A DNA stretch of 64,000 bases, taken from NCBI GenBank assembly GCA_934167095.1, contig CAKPKE010000002.1, forward strand, positions 1-64,000. Reading direction: 5' to 3'. The stretch comes from an uncultured Clostridia bacterium. GTDB lineage: Bacteria; Bacillota; Clostridia; TANB77; CAG-508. The notes under the pieces are model-generated. The model had not been told where the DNA came from. It ran no database searches and saw only the letters and a list, made by a program, of their open reading frames with translations. Shown in pieces: positions 9,085-18,710 of the stretch; the stretch's first letter is position 1, and every line of letters begins with the position of its first letter. The translations under genes were made by a program, and so were the position numbers.

Positions 9085-11289
9085 ATGGGTATTAAAGACA
9101 TAATAGAAAAAATTAGTGGAAAAACAAAAGAATCTAAAAAAGAAAAATCTAGTAGCCAAGAAGGAGTAAATATGAATAAAAAATTTGAAACAGAATTAGC
9201 AGGAAGAAAACTTGTTATTGAACCATGGAGAGTAGCTGAACTAAGTAATGGAAATACAATAGTTAGATATGGAGATACTGTTGTAATGGTAAATGTAACA
9301 GCATCAAAAGAACCAAAAGAAGGAGTTGACTTTTTCCCATTATCAGTAGATTATGAAGAAAAATTATATTCAGTAGGAAAAATACCAGGAAGCTTTACAA
9401 AAAGAGAAGGAAAGCCAGCAGATAAAGCAATTTTAACATCAAGAGCAATAGATAGACCAATAAGACCTTTATTTCCAAAGGACTTTAGAAATGATGTTGT
9501 AGTTGTTGCAACAGTATTATCTGTAGAACCAGATAATAGCCCAGAAGTTTGTGCAATGATAGGAGCTTCAGTTGCATTATCAATTTCTGATATACCATTT
9601 GGAGGACCAACAGCTGCAGTAAATGTAGGATATGTAGACGGCCAAATAGTAATAAATCCAACACTTGAACAAAGAGAAAAAACAAGACTAACTTTAACTG
9701 TTGCAGGAACAATGGATAAAGTTACAATGATTGAAGCAGGTGCTGATGAAATACCAAATGACACAATGCTTGACTGTATAAAAGCAGGACATGAAGAAAT
9801 CAAAAAGCTTTGCAAATTCATAAAAGAAATAAAAGATGAAGTTGGAAAACCTAAATTTGAATATAAATCATTTGCTACAAATAAAGAAGTATTTGATGAA
9901 ATTTCTGAAAACTTTAAAGCTAGAATGTATCAAGATGTACAAGCTTTAGACAAAGAAGTACGAGATGCAAATATGGATAAATTAGCAGAAGATGTACAAG
10001 CATATTTCGTAGAAAAATATGGTGAAGAAGAAACAGAAAATAAATCTGCTGATATAGCAAATAGCTTACATGACTTAGAAAAAGAATGTGTTCGTGAAAT
10101 GATATTAAAAGAGCACAAACGTCCAGACGGAAGAAAAATAGATGAACTAAGACCTTTATCTTGTGAAGTAGGATTCTTACCAAGAGTTCATGGAAGTGCA
10201 ATATTTACTAGAGGTCAAACTCAAGTATTATCAGTAGTAACACTAGGAACAAAATCAGAAGAACAAGAATTAGACGGATTAGATGAGCAAGTAGCAAAAA
10301 GATACATGCATCAATATAACTTCCCATCATATTCAGTTGGTGAAGCAAGACCATCTCGTGGACCAGGAAGAAGAGAAATAGGACATGGAGCTTTAGCTGA
10401 AAAAGCATTAGTTCCAGTAATTCCATCAGAAGATGAATTCCCATACACAATAAGAGTTGTATCAGAAGTATTATCTTCAAATGGTTCAACATCACAAGCA
10501 AGTATTTGTGGAAGTACTTTAGCACTTATGGATGCTGGCGTTCCAATTAAAAAGCCAGTTGCAGGTATATCAACAGGACTTGTTACATCAAAGGAAAATC
10601 CAGATGAATATGTAATGCTTACAGATATTCAAGGAATTGAAGATTTCTTTGGAGATATGGATTTCAAAGTTGGTGGAACAAAAGATGGTATAACAGCTAT
10701 ACAAGTTGACATCAAAAATGATGGACTAACATATGATATAATTAAACAAGCCTTTGAAAGAACAAAAGTTGCAAGAGATTATATACTAGATAACATCATG
10801 TTACCACAAATTGCAGAACCTAGAAAAGAATTATCTAAATATGCACCAAGAATTATTACAACAAAAATTGATGTAGATAAAATAAAAGATGTAATCGGAC
10901 CTGGTGGAAAAATGATAAATAAAATTATTGATGCAACAGGAGTAAAAATTGATATAGAAGATGACGGAAGAGTTTGCATTTATTCAAATGATGGTGAAAA
11001 TGGCGAAAAAGCACTAAAAATGATTGATGCAATTGCAAAAGATCCAGAAGTTGGCCAAATATATGAAGGAAAAGTTACAAGATTAATGAACTTTGGAGCA
11101 TTTGTCGATATTGGTGGAGGAAAAGAAGGATTACTTCATATATCTAAAATATCAAATAAAAGAGTTGAAAAAGTTGAAGATGTACTTTCAGTAGGCGATG
11201 AAATAAAAGTAAAAGTTTATGAAATCGATTCTCAAGGAAGAATAAACTTGAGCATGAAAGATTTAGAAACTTCAAATAAGGAAGAGTAA
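9085..11289 (+). CDS. pnp: Polyribonucleotide nucleotidyltransferase (PNPase)
   Basis: A 734-residue 3'-5' phosphorolytic exoribonuclease of mRNA turnover. Order: first RNase PH-like domain (about 35-240), helical linker, second RNase PH domain (about 350-580) with the active-site stretches FTRGQTQVLSVVTLG and the GFLPRVHGSA segment, a KH domain with DVIGPGGKMINKII, and a C-terminal S1 domain (GKVTRLMNFGAFVDI). Two starts are credible. The ATG at 9085 follows GAAAGGA and adds 29 Lys/Ser-rich residues. The inner ATG at 9172 follows AAGGAG and gives the usual family N-terminus (MNKKFETELAGR). Both may be used. It overlaps no neighbour but lies two bases from the next gene. Confidence 0.97.
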   Translation: MGIKDIIEKISGKTKESKKEKSSSQEGVNMNKKFETELAGRKLVIEPWRVAELSNGNTIVRYGDTVVMVNVTASKEPKEGVDFFPLSVDYEEKLYSVGKIPGSFTKREGKPADKAILTSRAIDRPIRPLFPKDFRNDVVVVATVLSVEPDNSPEVCAMIGASVALSISDIPFGGPTAAVNVGYVDGQIVINPTLEQREKTRLTLTVAGTMDKVTMIEAGADEIPNDTMLDCIKAGHEEIKKLCKFIKEIKDEVGKPKFEYKSFATNKEVFDEISENFKARMYQDVQALDKEVRDANMDKLAEDVQAYFVEKYGEEETENKSADIANSLHDLEKECVREMILKEHKRPDGRKIDELRPLSCEVGFLPRVHGSAIFTRGQTQVLSVVTLGTKSEEQELDGLDEQVAKRYMHQYNFPSYSVGEARPSRGPGRREIGHGALAEKALVPVIPSEDEFPYTIRVVSEVLSSNGSTSQASICGSTLALMDAGVPIKKPVAGISTGLVTSKENPDEYVMLTDIQGIEDFFGDMDFKVGGTKDGITAIQVDIKNDGLTYDIIKQAFERTKVARDYILDNIMLPQIAEPRKELSKYAPRIITTKIDVDKIKDVIGPGGKMINKIIDATGVKIDIEDDGRVCIYSNDGENGEKALKMIDAIAKDPEVGQIYEGKVTRLMNFGAFVDIGGGKEGLLHISKISNKRVEKVEDVLSVGDEIKVKVYEIDSQGRINLSMKDLETSNKEE

Positions 11290-11291
11290 AA

Positions 11292-12527
11292 ATGAAATAT
11301 TTATATGTAATACAACAAGCAATGGTTTGGATACTAACTATATATTGGTTGTATCAGTTAATAATAAGCTTGTGTTCATTCGTAAAAATAAAAGAAAAAC
11401 CTGTGGTTGAAGAAAAAAATAATAAATTTATGGCAATAGTGCCTGCGCATAATGAGGAAAATGTTATAGGAAACTTGGTAGAAAGTCTGAAAAATCAGAC
11501 TTATCCAAGTGACCTAGTAGACATTTATGTAATTGCAGATAATTGCACAGATAAAACTGCCGAAATTGCAAAAAAATTAGGTGCAATAGTATTAGAAAGA
11601 ACAGAACCAGATAAGAAAAAGCAAACAAAAGGTGCTGCCCTTCAATGGTTTTTAGCGCAAAAAATAGAAGAAAATGCAGATTATGATGCATTCTGTATAT
11701 TTGATGCAGATAACATTGTAGACAAAAATTTCTTTACTGCAATGAATAAAAAATTATGTCAAGGTGAAGAAGTTGTTCAAGGATATAGAGATATCAAAAA
11801 TCCGGCAGATAGTTGGGTATCAGCAGGATATGCAATATTTTATTGGACAATGCATAGATTTTACCATTTAGCAAGATATAATTTAGGTTTATCTGCACTA
11901 TTAAATGGTACAGGATTTATGGTTAAATTTGATGTAATAAAACCAACAGGTTGGAATACAAAAACTTTAACAGAGGATATAGAGTTCTCATTAAAAACAA
12001 TTATAAAAGGTAAAAAGGTTGGTTGGGCAGTAGATGCAATAGTTTATGATGAGCAACCAGTTGGATTTAAGCAATCATGGTCACAACGTTCAAGATGGAC
12101 AATAGGCCACATGCAATGTTTACATGAATATACTGGAAGTTTAGCAGAAGCTTTAAAAGAAAAGAAAACTTTACTAAATTTTGATGGTTTATTATATATG
12201 GTTGGAAGTATTCCAATGTTTATAATGACAGCATTATTACTTATATTAAATTTTATAATGTATGGTGCTGGTGGAATGACAACAACTGATTTATTAATAA
12301 ATTGTTTAAAATATGTATTGCCAACATTTATATTACCAATATTTACAGGTTTAGCTATATTAGTAATAGAAAAGAAACCAGTAAAACCTATGATAAAAGG
12401 ACTTATCCTTTATCCATTATTCTTAGGTTCTTGGCTTCTAATAAATGCTAAATGCTTATTTGTTAGAAATACAAGCTGGGATAAAATAGACCACGTAAGA
12501 GATATAAAAATAAAAGATGTAGCATAA
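11292..12527 (+). CDS. Membrane glycosyltransferase family 2 (processive-type)
   Basis: A 411-residue protein. An N-terminal membrane helix, then a GT2 catalytic domain with VPAHNEENVIG, IADNCTDKTAEIA, the metal-binding FDADN (about residue 139), TEDIEFSLK and the acceptor-binding QRSRWTIGH. The C-terminal 130 residues contain three or four membrane helices. D, DxD, ED and Q/RxxRW together mark the cellulose-synthase/hyaluronan-synthase-like group, which builds a polysaccharide or glycolipid from nucleotide sugars at the membrane. The sugar cannot be told. It begins two bases after pnp and is probably cotranscribed with it. Confidence 0.87.
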   Translation: MKYLYVIQQAMVWILTIYWLYQLIISLCSFVKIKEKPVVEEKNNKFMAIVPAHNEENVIGNLVESLKNQTYPSDLVDIYVIADNCTDKTAEIAKKLGAIVLERTEPDKKKQTKGAALQWFLAQKIEENADYDAFCIFDADNIVDKNFFTAMNKKLCQGEEVVQGYRDIKNPADSWVSAGYAIFYWTMHRFYHLARYNLGLSALLNGTGFMVKFDVIKPTGWNTKTLTEDIEFSLKTIIKGKKVGWAVDAIVYDEQPVGFKQSWSQRSRWTIGHMQCLHEYTGSLAEALKEKKTLLNFDGLLYMVGSIPMFIMTALLLILNFIMYGAGGMTTTDLLINCLKYVLPTFILPIFTGLAILVIEKKPVKPMIKGLILYPLFLGSWLLINAKCLFVRNTSWDKIDHVRDIKIKDVA

Positions 12528-12533
12528 AATATA

Positions 12534-12584
12534 AAACTTATTTTAAGTCTTGAATAAAATTAAGATTATAAAATAAGTTTTTTT
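12534..12584 (+). terminator. Terminator after the GT2 gene
   Basis: AAACTTATTTTAAGTCTT pairs with AAGATTATAAAATAAGTTT, followed by a T run. Confidence 0.8.
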
Positions 12585-12766
12585 ATGTAATAGGAAAGTC
12601 ATGTTACCTTTTCTATTATATAAAATTTAACACAAAATATATGATAAATATATTTAAAGGATTAGAATCTTAAAAAATTATAACAATGCATAATTTTTTC
12701 TTGTTTATTAAGGAGTATTGTGATAATATAAATAACAAAAAGTAAATTGAAATAGAGAGGGAAAAT

Positions 12767-13591
12767 ATGAAAACTTATGCTTTTGTAGGTCCATCAGGAA
12801 CAGGAAAAAGTTATAGAGCTCAAATGGTGGCAAATGCAAATGGAATACATTATATAATAGATGATGGATTACTAATTGATGAGAATGCAGTCTTAGCAGG
12901 AACTTCTGCAAAAAAAGCACCAACAAAAATAGAAACTGTAAGACATGCTTTATTCATTGAACCTGATGAACAAAAAGAAATGAAGGAAGCTTTGAAAAAA
13001 TATAAACCAGATAACATTTTGATACTAGGAACATCAGACAAAATGGTTGAAAAAATTAGAGAAAGTCTATCGCTTCCTGAATTTACAAAAACCATTTATA
13101 TAAATGAAGTTGCAACTGAAGAAGAAATGAAAAAGGCAAAAAATATAAGAGTTACTCAAGGAAAGCATGTAATTCCAGTACCTACATTTGAAATAAAAAA
13201 AGATTTTTCAGGATATATTTTAGATCCGCTACAAATATTTAGATCAAAAAGTAAATTAGGTGGACCATATATGTCTGAAAAATCAATCATAAGACCAACT
13301 TTTAGTTATCTGGGTAATTTTACAATTTCTGATAGTGTATTTAGACAAATTGCAGAGAGAGTTGCTAAAAAAATGCCAGCAATTTATGAAGTTACAAGAA
13401 CAAGAGTTGAAAATTATGGTGATGGAATTTCAATTTATATGGAAGCAATTATAAATTATGGAAATAATGTAGTTGAAGTTTTGGAAGAGTTCAAAAAGAA
13501 GGTAAAAAAAGAAATTGAAAAGCAGACGGCAATGAGTACATTAAGAATTGATTTAGTGGCAAAAGGAATTAATATGCCAGAAGATAAATAA
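12767..13591 (+). CDS. P-loop ATPase fused to an Asp23/Gls24-like domain
   Basis: A 274-residue protein. Residues 1-30 carry a clean Walker A, FVGPSGTGKSYRAQ; a DDGLLIDE stretch and an ILILGTSDKMV strand follow. From about residue 175 (RPTFSYLGNFTISDSVFRQIA) to the end it follows the Asp23/Gls24 (DUF322) fold: 'G...I....I..I......E..GV' with TRTRVENYGDGISIYMEAI and a final helix. Asp23 proteins cluster at the membrane and take part in envelope stress. The fusion is uncommon and its job is unknown; an ATP-dependent regulator in envelope or nucleotide sensing is conceivable. It opens the cmk-plsC-S1 run, 24 bases before cmk. Confidence 0.75.
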   Translation: MKTYAFVGPSGTGKSYRAQMVANANGIHYIIDDGLLIDENAVLAGTSAKKAPTKIETVRHALFIEPDEQKEMKEALKKYKPDNILILGTSDKMVEKIRESLSLPEFTKTIYINEVATEEEMKKAKNIRVTQGKHVIPVPTFEIKKDFSGYILDPLQIFRSKSKLGGPYMSEKSIIRPTFSYLGNFTISDSVFRQIAERVAKKMPAIYEVTRTRVENYGDGISIYMEAIINYGNNVVEVLEEFKKKVKKEIEKQTAMSTLRIDLVAKGINMPEDK

Positions 13592-13615
13592 TAAGGTATG
13601 AGGAGGATTTTTTAA

Positions 13616-14293
13616 ATGTCTTTTATAGTTGCAATTGATGGCCCTGCAGGAACAGGAAAAGGAACAATGGCTGATTTATTATCAAAAAAATATGGATTTA
13701 CAAATATTGATACAGGAGCAACATACAGATGTGTTGCTTTAGAAATGTTAAATCAGAAAGTTGATTTAAGCAACGAAGCAGAAGTTGCAAAAATAGCTAA
13801 AAATATAAAAATTGATATGCAAACAATAGATGGAAATCTAGAAGTATATCTTAATGGAGTAAATGTAAGCAAAGAAATTCGTTCTCCAGAAGTTGCAAAG
13901 GTTGTATCTCCAGTATCTAGCATAAAAGAAGTAAGAAGTGAAATGGTAAATATCCAAAGAAAGCTTGCTGAAGGAAAAAATGTAATAATGGAAGGAAGAG
14001 ATATTACAACTGTAGTGTTTCCTAATGCTGATGTTAAAATATACTTAGATGGAGCATTAGAGGAAAGGGCAATGAGAAGATATAGACAAAACAAAGCAAA
14101 AGGAATTGAAATGAGCTATGAAGAAGTTTTAGAAAATATCAAAAAAAGAGATAAAAATGATATGGAAAAAGAAGTGGGAGCTTTAAAAATAGCAGATGAT
14201 GCGATTGTAATTGATACAACAAATTTAACGATTAGTGAGCAAGAAGCAAAAATGAGTGAAATTATAGATAAGGCATTAGCTAGTAAAAAATAG
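13616..14293 (+). CDS. cmk: Cytidylate kinase
   Basis: A 225-residue kinase of normal length phosphorylating CMP/dCMP with ATP. IAIDGPAGTGKGTMADLL is the P-loop, NIDTGATYRC the substrate-binding start of the next helix, MEGRDITTVVFPNADVKIYLDG the CMP-binding core and YRQNKAKG the lid region. AGGAGG lies eight bases before the ATG. The cmk-plsC-S1 order is standard in Clostridia, where ispH normally lies between plsC and the S1 gene; ispH is missing from this run. Confidence 0.97.
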   Translation: MSFIVAIDGPAGTGKGTMADLLSKKYGFTNIDTGATYRCVALEMLNQKVDLSNEAEVAKIAKNIKIDMQTIDGNLEVYLNGVNVSKEIRSPEVAKVVSPVSSIKEVRSEMVNIQRKLAEGKNVIMEGRDITTVVFPNADVKIYLDGALEERAMRRYRQNKAKGIEMSYEEVLENIKKRDKNDMEKEVGALKIADDAIVIDTTNLTISEQEAKMSEIIDKALASKK

Positions 14294-14311
14294 AAAAGAG
14301 GCAAAATAAAA

Positions 14312-15004
14312 ATGCAAGAGGAAATAAAAAAAGTAGATGATGAAAAAGCAAAGAAAAAGTTAGAAAAGAAAAATAAAAAAATATATGGAAGAAGAAAAAA
14401 TACTTGGGTAAAATCTGTTGAAAAAGTAATTATAGGAGCAGTTTTAAGAACTTTTTATAGAATCACATTCAGACTAGACACAATAAATCAAGAAAATGTA
14501 CCTACTAATGAGCCTATTATTTTATGTGCAAATCACTTAAATATATTTGATGCTGTTGGAATTGTATTATTTACAAAAAAGCCAATAAGATTTATTGCAA
14601 AATATGAAGTCTTTGAAAATGGTTTTGCAAATCATATACTTCATGTTTTTGATGCAATTCCTGTAAGAAGAGGACTTAGAGATTTAGAATCTATGAAAAT
14701 ATGTGTGAAATCATTAAAGGATGGAGAGTCTTTAGGATTATTTCCAGAAGGAACAAGAAAAGGTTTAGCAAAAGGTGCCAAAGTTCAAAACGGAGCTGCG
14801 TATATGGCTATAAAAACTAACACAAAAGTTGTGCCTGTTGGAATACAAGGAAGTTTTAAACCATTTACAAAGGTAACTTTAAATTATGGAAAGCCATTAG
14901 ACTTTTCAAATTTTGAAAAAGATTTACCAGATAAAGAGAGAATGGATATGGCAACAAAAGAGATTATGAATAACATAATTATGTTGACAAAACAGGAAAA
15001 ATAA
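14312..15004 (+). CDS. plsC: 1-acyl-sn-glycerol-3-phosphate acyltransferase
   Basis: A 230-residue enzyme adding the second acyl chain to lysophosphatidate. The catalytic HX4D is NHLNIFDA (about residue 73), the acceptor block is LFPEGTRKG, and VPVGIQGSF follows, all canonical, unlike the divergent NHFNPFD-type paralogues elsewhere in this window. A Lys-rich 25-residue lead-in precedes a hydrophobic helix. AAAGAGGC precedes the ATG. It lies 18 bases after cmk, in one operon with it and the S1 gene. Confidence 0.94.
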   Translation: MQEEIKKVDDEKAKKKLEKKNKKIYGRRKNTWVKSVEKVIIGAVLRTFYRITFRLDTINQENVPTNEPIILCANHLNIFDAVGIVLFTKKPIRFIAKYEVFENGFANHILHVFDAIPVRRGLRDLESMKICVKSLKDGESLGLFPEGTRKGLAKGAKVQNGAAYMAIKTNTKVVPVGIQGSFKPFTKVTLNYGKPLDFSNFEKDLPDKERMDMATKEIMNNIIMLTKQEK

Positions 15005-15073
15005 GGTATAATTTATTAGCCAATATGAACTAAAATTTAAAGTATTATGGCAATTTTGAAAGAGGTTAAATGT

Positions 15074-16150
15074 ATGGAAAAAAACAATAATAATTTAACA
15101 TTTGAGGACATAGTAAACCAAACATTAAAAAGTATAAAAAAAGGTACTGTTATTACAGGAACAATAGTTGAAATAAACGAAAAAAAAGAAATTTTTGTTG
15201 ATATAGGTTATAAAGCAGATGGAATAATTCCTAAAAGTGAATTCTTTGGAGAAGAAGAGTTAAAAGTAGGAGATAAAATAAAGGTAGAAGTTTTAAAATT
15301 AAATGACGGACAAGGAAATGTTCTATTATCAAATAAACATTTAAAGCTAAAAGAAATAAAAAATTCTTTTAATGAAAAAGTAGAAAAAAATGAAATCTTT
15401 GAAGAGAAAGTTTCAAGTGTAAATTCTAATGGCTTAATCATTCTTTACAGAAATTTAATTAGAATATTTATACCACTATCTTTATCAAACATTCATAAAG
15501 ATGAAGAAAACATTGAAAGTTATGTCGGAAAAGAAGTAAAATTCAAAATAATTGAAAATGAAGATAAAAGAATAATAGGTTCTATAAAAGTTATTACAGA
15601 TGAAGAAAAAAAGAAAAAAGAAGAAGACTTTTGGAACGAAATAGAAGTTGGAAAAAAATATAAAGGAATAGTAACAAGCCTTAGTGATTATGGAGCTTTT
15701 GTAGATATAGGCGGAGCTCAAGGTCTTCTTCATATATCTGAAATGACTTGGGGAAGAAATGAAAATCCAAGAAATATATTAAAAGTAAATGAAGAAATAC
15801 CAGTTACTGTAAAAGAGCTGGATAAAGAAAATAAAAGGTTTAAACTTTCTTATGACAAAAAAGGACCAAATCCTTGGGATAAAGTTAAAGGCAAATATAA
15901 TGTAGGCGATATTGTTAAAGTAAAAATAACAAAATTAATGCCATTTGGAGCATTTGCTGAACTTGAAAAAGGAATTGAAGGTTTAATACATATTTCTCAA
16001 ATATGTGAAAGAAAAATTACAAAGCCTGAAGAAGAGCTTGAAGTAAATAAAAAAGTCAATGCAAAAATAATAAATATTGATGAAGAAAATAAAAAGATAG
16101 AACTTTCTATAAGAGAATTAGAAGGTACTTCAAATGAATATAAAGAATAA
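15074..16150 (+). CDS. rpsA: S1-domain RNA-binding protein (ribosomal protein S1-like)
   Basis: A 358-residue protein with four S1 repeats, at about residues 22-95, 105-175, 190-260 and 275-345. The third and fourth (GIVTSLSDYGAFVDIGGAQGLLHISEM and KITKLMPFGAFAELEKGIEGLIHISQ regions) are canonical; the second is worn. S1 proteins help mRNA bind the small ribosomal subunit; low-GC Gram-positive versions are shorter than the six-repeat proteobacterial form. The ATG at 15074 is chosen because AGAGGT lies seven bases upstream, while 15047 has no site. The gene ends 15 bases before typA. Confidence 0.9.
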   Translation: MEKNNNNLTFEDIVNQTLKSIKKGTVITGTIVEINEKKEIFVDIGYKADGIIPKSEFFGEEELKVGDKIKVEVLKLNDGQGNVLLSNKHLKLKEIKNSFNEKVEKNEIFEEKVSSVNSNGLIILYRNLIRIFIPLSLSNIHKDEENIESYVGKEVKFKIIENEDKRIIGSIKVITDEEKKKKEEDFWNEIEVGKKYKGIVTSLSDYGAFVDIGGAQGLLHISEMTWGRNENPRNILKVNEEIPVTVKELDKENKRFKLSYDKKGPNPWDKVKGKYNVGDIVKVKITKLMPFGAFAELEKGIEGLIHISQICERKITKPEEELEVNKKVNAKIINIDEENKKIELSIRELEGTSNEYKE

Positions 16151-16165
16151 AAGTAGGAGGAAAAA

Positions 16166-17974
16166 ATGAATAATCAAAATATAAGAAATATAGCAATAAT
16201 TGCACACGTTGACCACGGAAAAACAACATTAGTTGACGCACTTTTAAAACAAAGCCACGTTTTTAGAGAAAACGAGCAAGTAGCAGATAGAGTAATGGAT
16301 TCAGGAGATATCGAAAAAGAAAGAGGAATAACAATTCTTTCTAAAAATACATCAGTTATGTATAATGGTGTAAAAATTAATATAGTTGATACTCCAGGAC
16401 ATGCTGACTTCGGAGGAGAAGTAGAGCGTGTTTTAAAAACTGTTGATGGTGTTTTGCTATTAGTTGATGCTTTTGAAGGACCAATGCCTCAAACAAGAGA
16501 AGTTCTAAAAAAATCTTTAGCACTAAACTTAAAACCAATAGTTGTAATAAACAAAATTGATAGACCAGGAGCAGAACCTGAAAAAGCATTAGATAAAGTA
16601 ATAGAACTATTTATTGAACTTAATGCATCTGATGAGCAATTAGATTTCCCAGTTATATATGCTTCTGCAAAAAATGGTATTGCAAAAATGAATCTAGAAG
16701 ATGAATCAGATAACATAACATGTATATTTGATACAATTATAAATAAAATAGATCCACCAGCTTGTGAAATTGATGGACCAATGCAAATGCTTGTATCAAA
16801 CATTGATTATGATGATTATTTAGGAAGAATTGCAATAGGAAGAGTAGAAAGAGGAATTATAAAAAATGGTATGCCTGTTGCTATCTGTAAAGAAGAAAAA
16901 AATACACAAGGAAAAATTGCAAAATTATTCACATACATGGGCTTAAAAAGAGCCGAAGTAGAAGAAGATAAAGCTGGTGATATAGTTGCAATATCTGGTA
17001 TTCCAGATATAAGCATTGGTGATACAATTTGTGACTTAAATAATCCTGAAAAAATACCATTTGTAAATATAGATGAGCCAACAGTTTCTATGACATTTAG
17101 TGTAAACAATGGTCCATTTGCTGGAAGAGAAGGCGAATTTGTAACATCAAGACACATTAGAGATAGATTATTTAAAGAACTAGAAAGAAATGTATCTTTA
17201 AGAGTAAAAGAAACAGCTACTCCAGATAGCTTTGAAGTTTGCGGAAGAGGAGAACTTCACTTATCAGTATTAATTGAAACAATGAGAAGAGAAGGATTCG
17301 AACTTTTAGTATCTCGTCCAAAAGTTATATTTAAAGAAATAGATGGTGTAAAATGTGAACCAATAGAGCAATTAGTTGTAAATGTTCCAGATGATTCAGT
17401 AGGAACTGTAATTGAAAAACTAGGCCGTAGAAAAGCTGAAATGAAGAACATGGAACCTGCAGAAATTGGACATACAAAAATCGAATTTGAAATTCCTGCA
17501 AGAGGATTAATTGGATATAGAACAGAATTCTTAACAGACACAAAAGGTGAAGGAACAATGAACTCTATATTTGATAGATATGAACCATATAAAGGAGAAA
17601 TTCAATCAAGAACAAGAGGTGTTTTAGTAGCATTTGAACAAGGAACATCAATAACTTATGGTTTATACAATGCACAAGAAAGAGGAGAATTATTCATAGG
17701 TCCTGGTGTAGATGTTTATGAAGGAATGATTGTTGGTATAAATTCAAGAAATGAAGATATAGCAATAAATGTTTGTAAAGAAAAACACTTAACAAACACA
17801 AGAGCTTCAGGATCAGATGATGCACTTCGTCTAGTTCCACCACTAAAACTTTCTCTAGAAAAAGCAATAGAATTCATTGGAGAAGATGAATTAGTTGAAG
17901 TAACACCAAAAAATATAAGACTAAGAAAAATTATATTAAATAACAAAGATAGAGAAAGAGCTGCAAGAAAATAA
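16166..17974 (+). CDS. typA: Ribosome-associated GTPase TypA/BipA
   Basis: A 602-residue translational GTPase of the EF-G-like family acting in ribosome assembly and stress. G1 is AHVDHGKTTL, G2 lies in ERGITILSKN, G3 is DTPGHADFGGEV, G4 is NKIDRPGAEP; a TypA-specific C-terminal half includes GRGELHLSVLIETMRREGFE and GTMNSIFDRYEPYKG. Length is normal. TAGGAGG precedes the ATG. A terminator follows, so it probably ends the cmk-plsC-S1-typA run. Confidence 0.97.
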   Translation: MNNQNIRNIAIIAHVDHGKTTLVDALLKQSHVFRENEQVADRVMDSGDIEKERGITILSKNTSVMYNGVKINIVDTPGHADFGGEVERVLKTVDGVLLLVDAFEGPMPQTREVLKKSLALNLKPIVVINKIDRPGAEPEKALDKVIELFIELNASDEQLDFPVIYASAKNGIAKMNLEDESDNITCIFDTIINKIDPPACEIDGPMQMLVSNIDYDDYLGRIAIGRVERGIIKNGMPVAICKEEKNTQGKIAKLFTYMGLKRAEVEEDKAGDIVAISGIPDISIGDTICDLNNPEKIPFVNIDEPTVSMTFSVNNGPFAGREGEFVTSRHIRDRLFKELERNVSLRVKETATPDSFEVCGRGELHLSVLIETMRREGFELLVSRPKVIFKEIDGVKCEPIEQLVVNVPDDSVGTVIEKLGRRKAEMKNMEPAEIGHTKIEFEIPARGLIGYRTEFLTDTKGEGTMNSIFDRYEPYKGEIQSRTRGVLVAFEQGTSITYGLYNAQERGELFIGPGVDVYEGMIVGINSRNEDIAINVCKEKHLTNTRASGSDDALRLVPPLKLSLEKAIEFIGEDELVEVTPKNIRLRKIILNNKDRERAARK

Positions 17975-17985
17975 TTTATATAGTA

Positions 17986-18024
17986 AAAACAGGCATTAAA
18001 AATTAAAATGCTTGTTTTTATTTT
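17986..18024 (+). terminator. Terminator after typA
   Basis: AAAAACAGGCATT pairs with AATGCTTGTTTTT and ends in a T-rich tail. Confidence 0.8.
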
Positions 18025-18114
18025 CTGTAAACCTTGCAAGAGTAAATGTTTATATGATATAATAATAAACGATTAAAATAGTTTGAAGCCTTGAAAGAAA
18101 GGGAAAAAATAAAA

Positions 18115-18708
18115 ATGAATGAAGAAGAATTACTAAAAATAAAACAAGATGCATTAGAACGACATATTCCAATAATAATGGATGATACCCTAGAAGTAAT
18201 TGAAAAAGAGTTAGAAAAAAATAAACCAGAAAAAATACTAGAAATTGGTGCGGCTGTAGGATATTCTGCAATGTGTTTTTCTAAATATTTAAAAGAAAAT
18301 GGCAGAATTGATACAATAGAAAGAGACGAAGAAAGAATTAAAGAGGCAAAAGAAAATTTTAAAAAAGTAGGAGTAGAAGATAAAATAAAACTTTATGAAG
18401 GTGATGCAGTAGAAATATTACCTACTTTAAATGATAAATATGATATGGTATTTATTGATGCAGCAAAAGGAAAATATCCATTTTTCTTAGGCGAAGCTTT
18501 AAGAATGTTAAAAGAAGATGGAGTAATTTTTGCAGATAATATACTATATAAAGGATATGTAATGAGTGATTATAACAAACACAAGCAAAGAACTGCTGTA
18601 ACTCATTTAAGACAATATATAAAAGAAACAACGCAAAATCCCAACTTAGATACAAAAATTCTAGAAGTTGGGGATGGACTTGCAATAACAAGAAAAAAGG
18701 AGAATTAA
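18115..18708 (+). CDS. trmR: SAM-dependent tRNA 5-hydroxyuridine methyltransferase (TrmR/YrrM type)
   Basis: A 197-residue class I O-methyltransferase. The SAM-binding motif is ILEIGAAVGYSAMCFSKYL, then IDTIERDEERI, and a metal/substrate motif DMVFIDAAKGKYPFF. It belongs to the caffeoyl-CoA O-methyltransferase-like family. The gene lies three bases before a U32 protein; the yrrM-yrrN/O order of Bacillus subtilis is known to make 5-methoxyuridine at tRNA position 34 (hydroxylation by TrhP, methylation by TrmR), so that role is inferred from context. The ATG at 18115 follows GAAAGGG; an upstream TTG overlaps that site. Confidence 0.85.
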   Translation: MNEEELLKIKQDALERHIPIIMDDTLEVIEKELEKNKPEKILEIGAAVGYSAMCFSKYLKENGRIDTIERDEERIKEAKENFKKVGVEDKIKLYEGDAVEILPTLNDKYDMVFIDAAKGKYPFFLGEALRMLKEDGVIFADNILYKGYVMSDYNKHKQRTAVTHLRQYIKETTQNPNLDTKILEVGDGLAITRKKEN

Positions 18709-18710
18709 AA

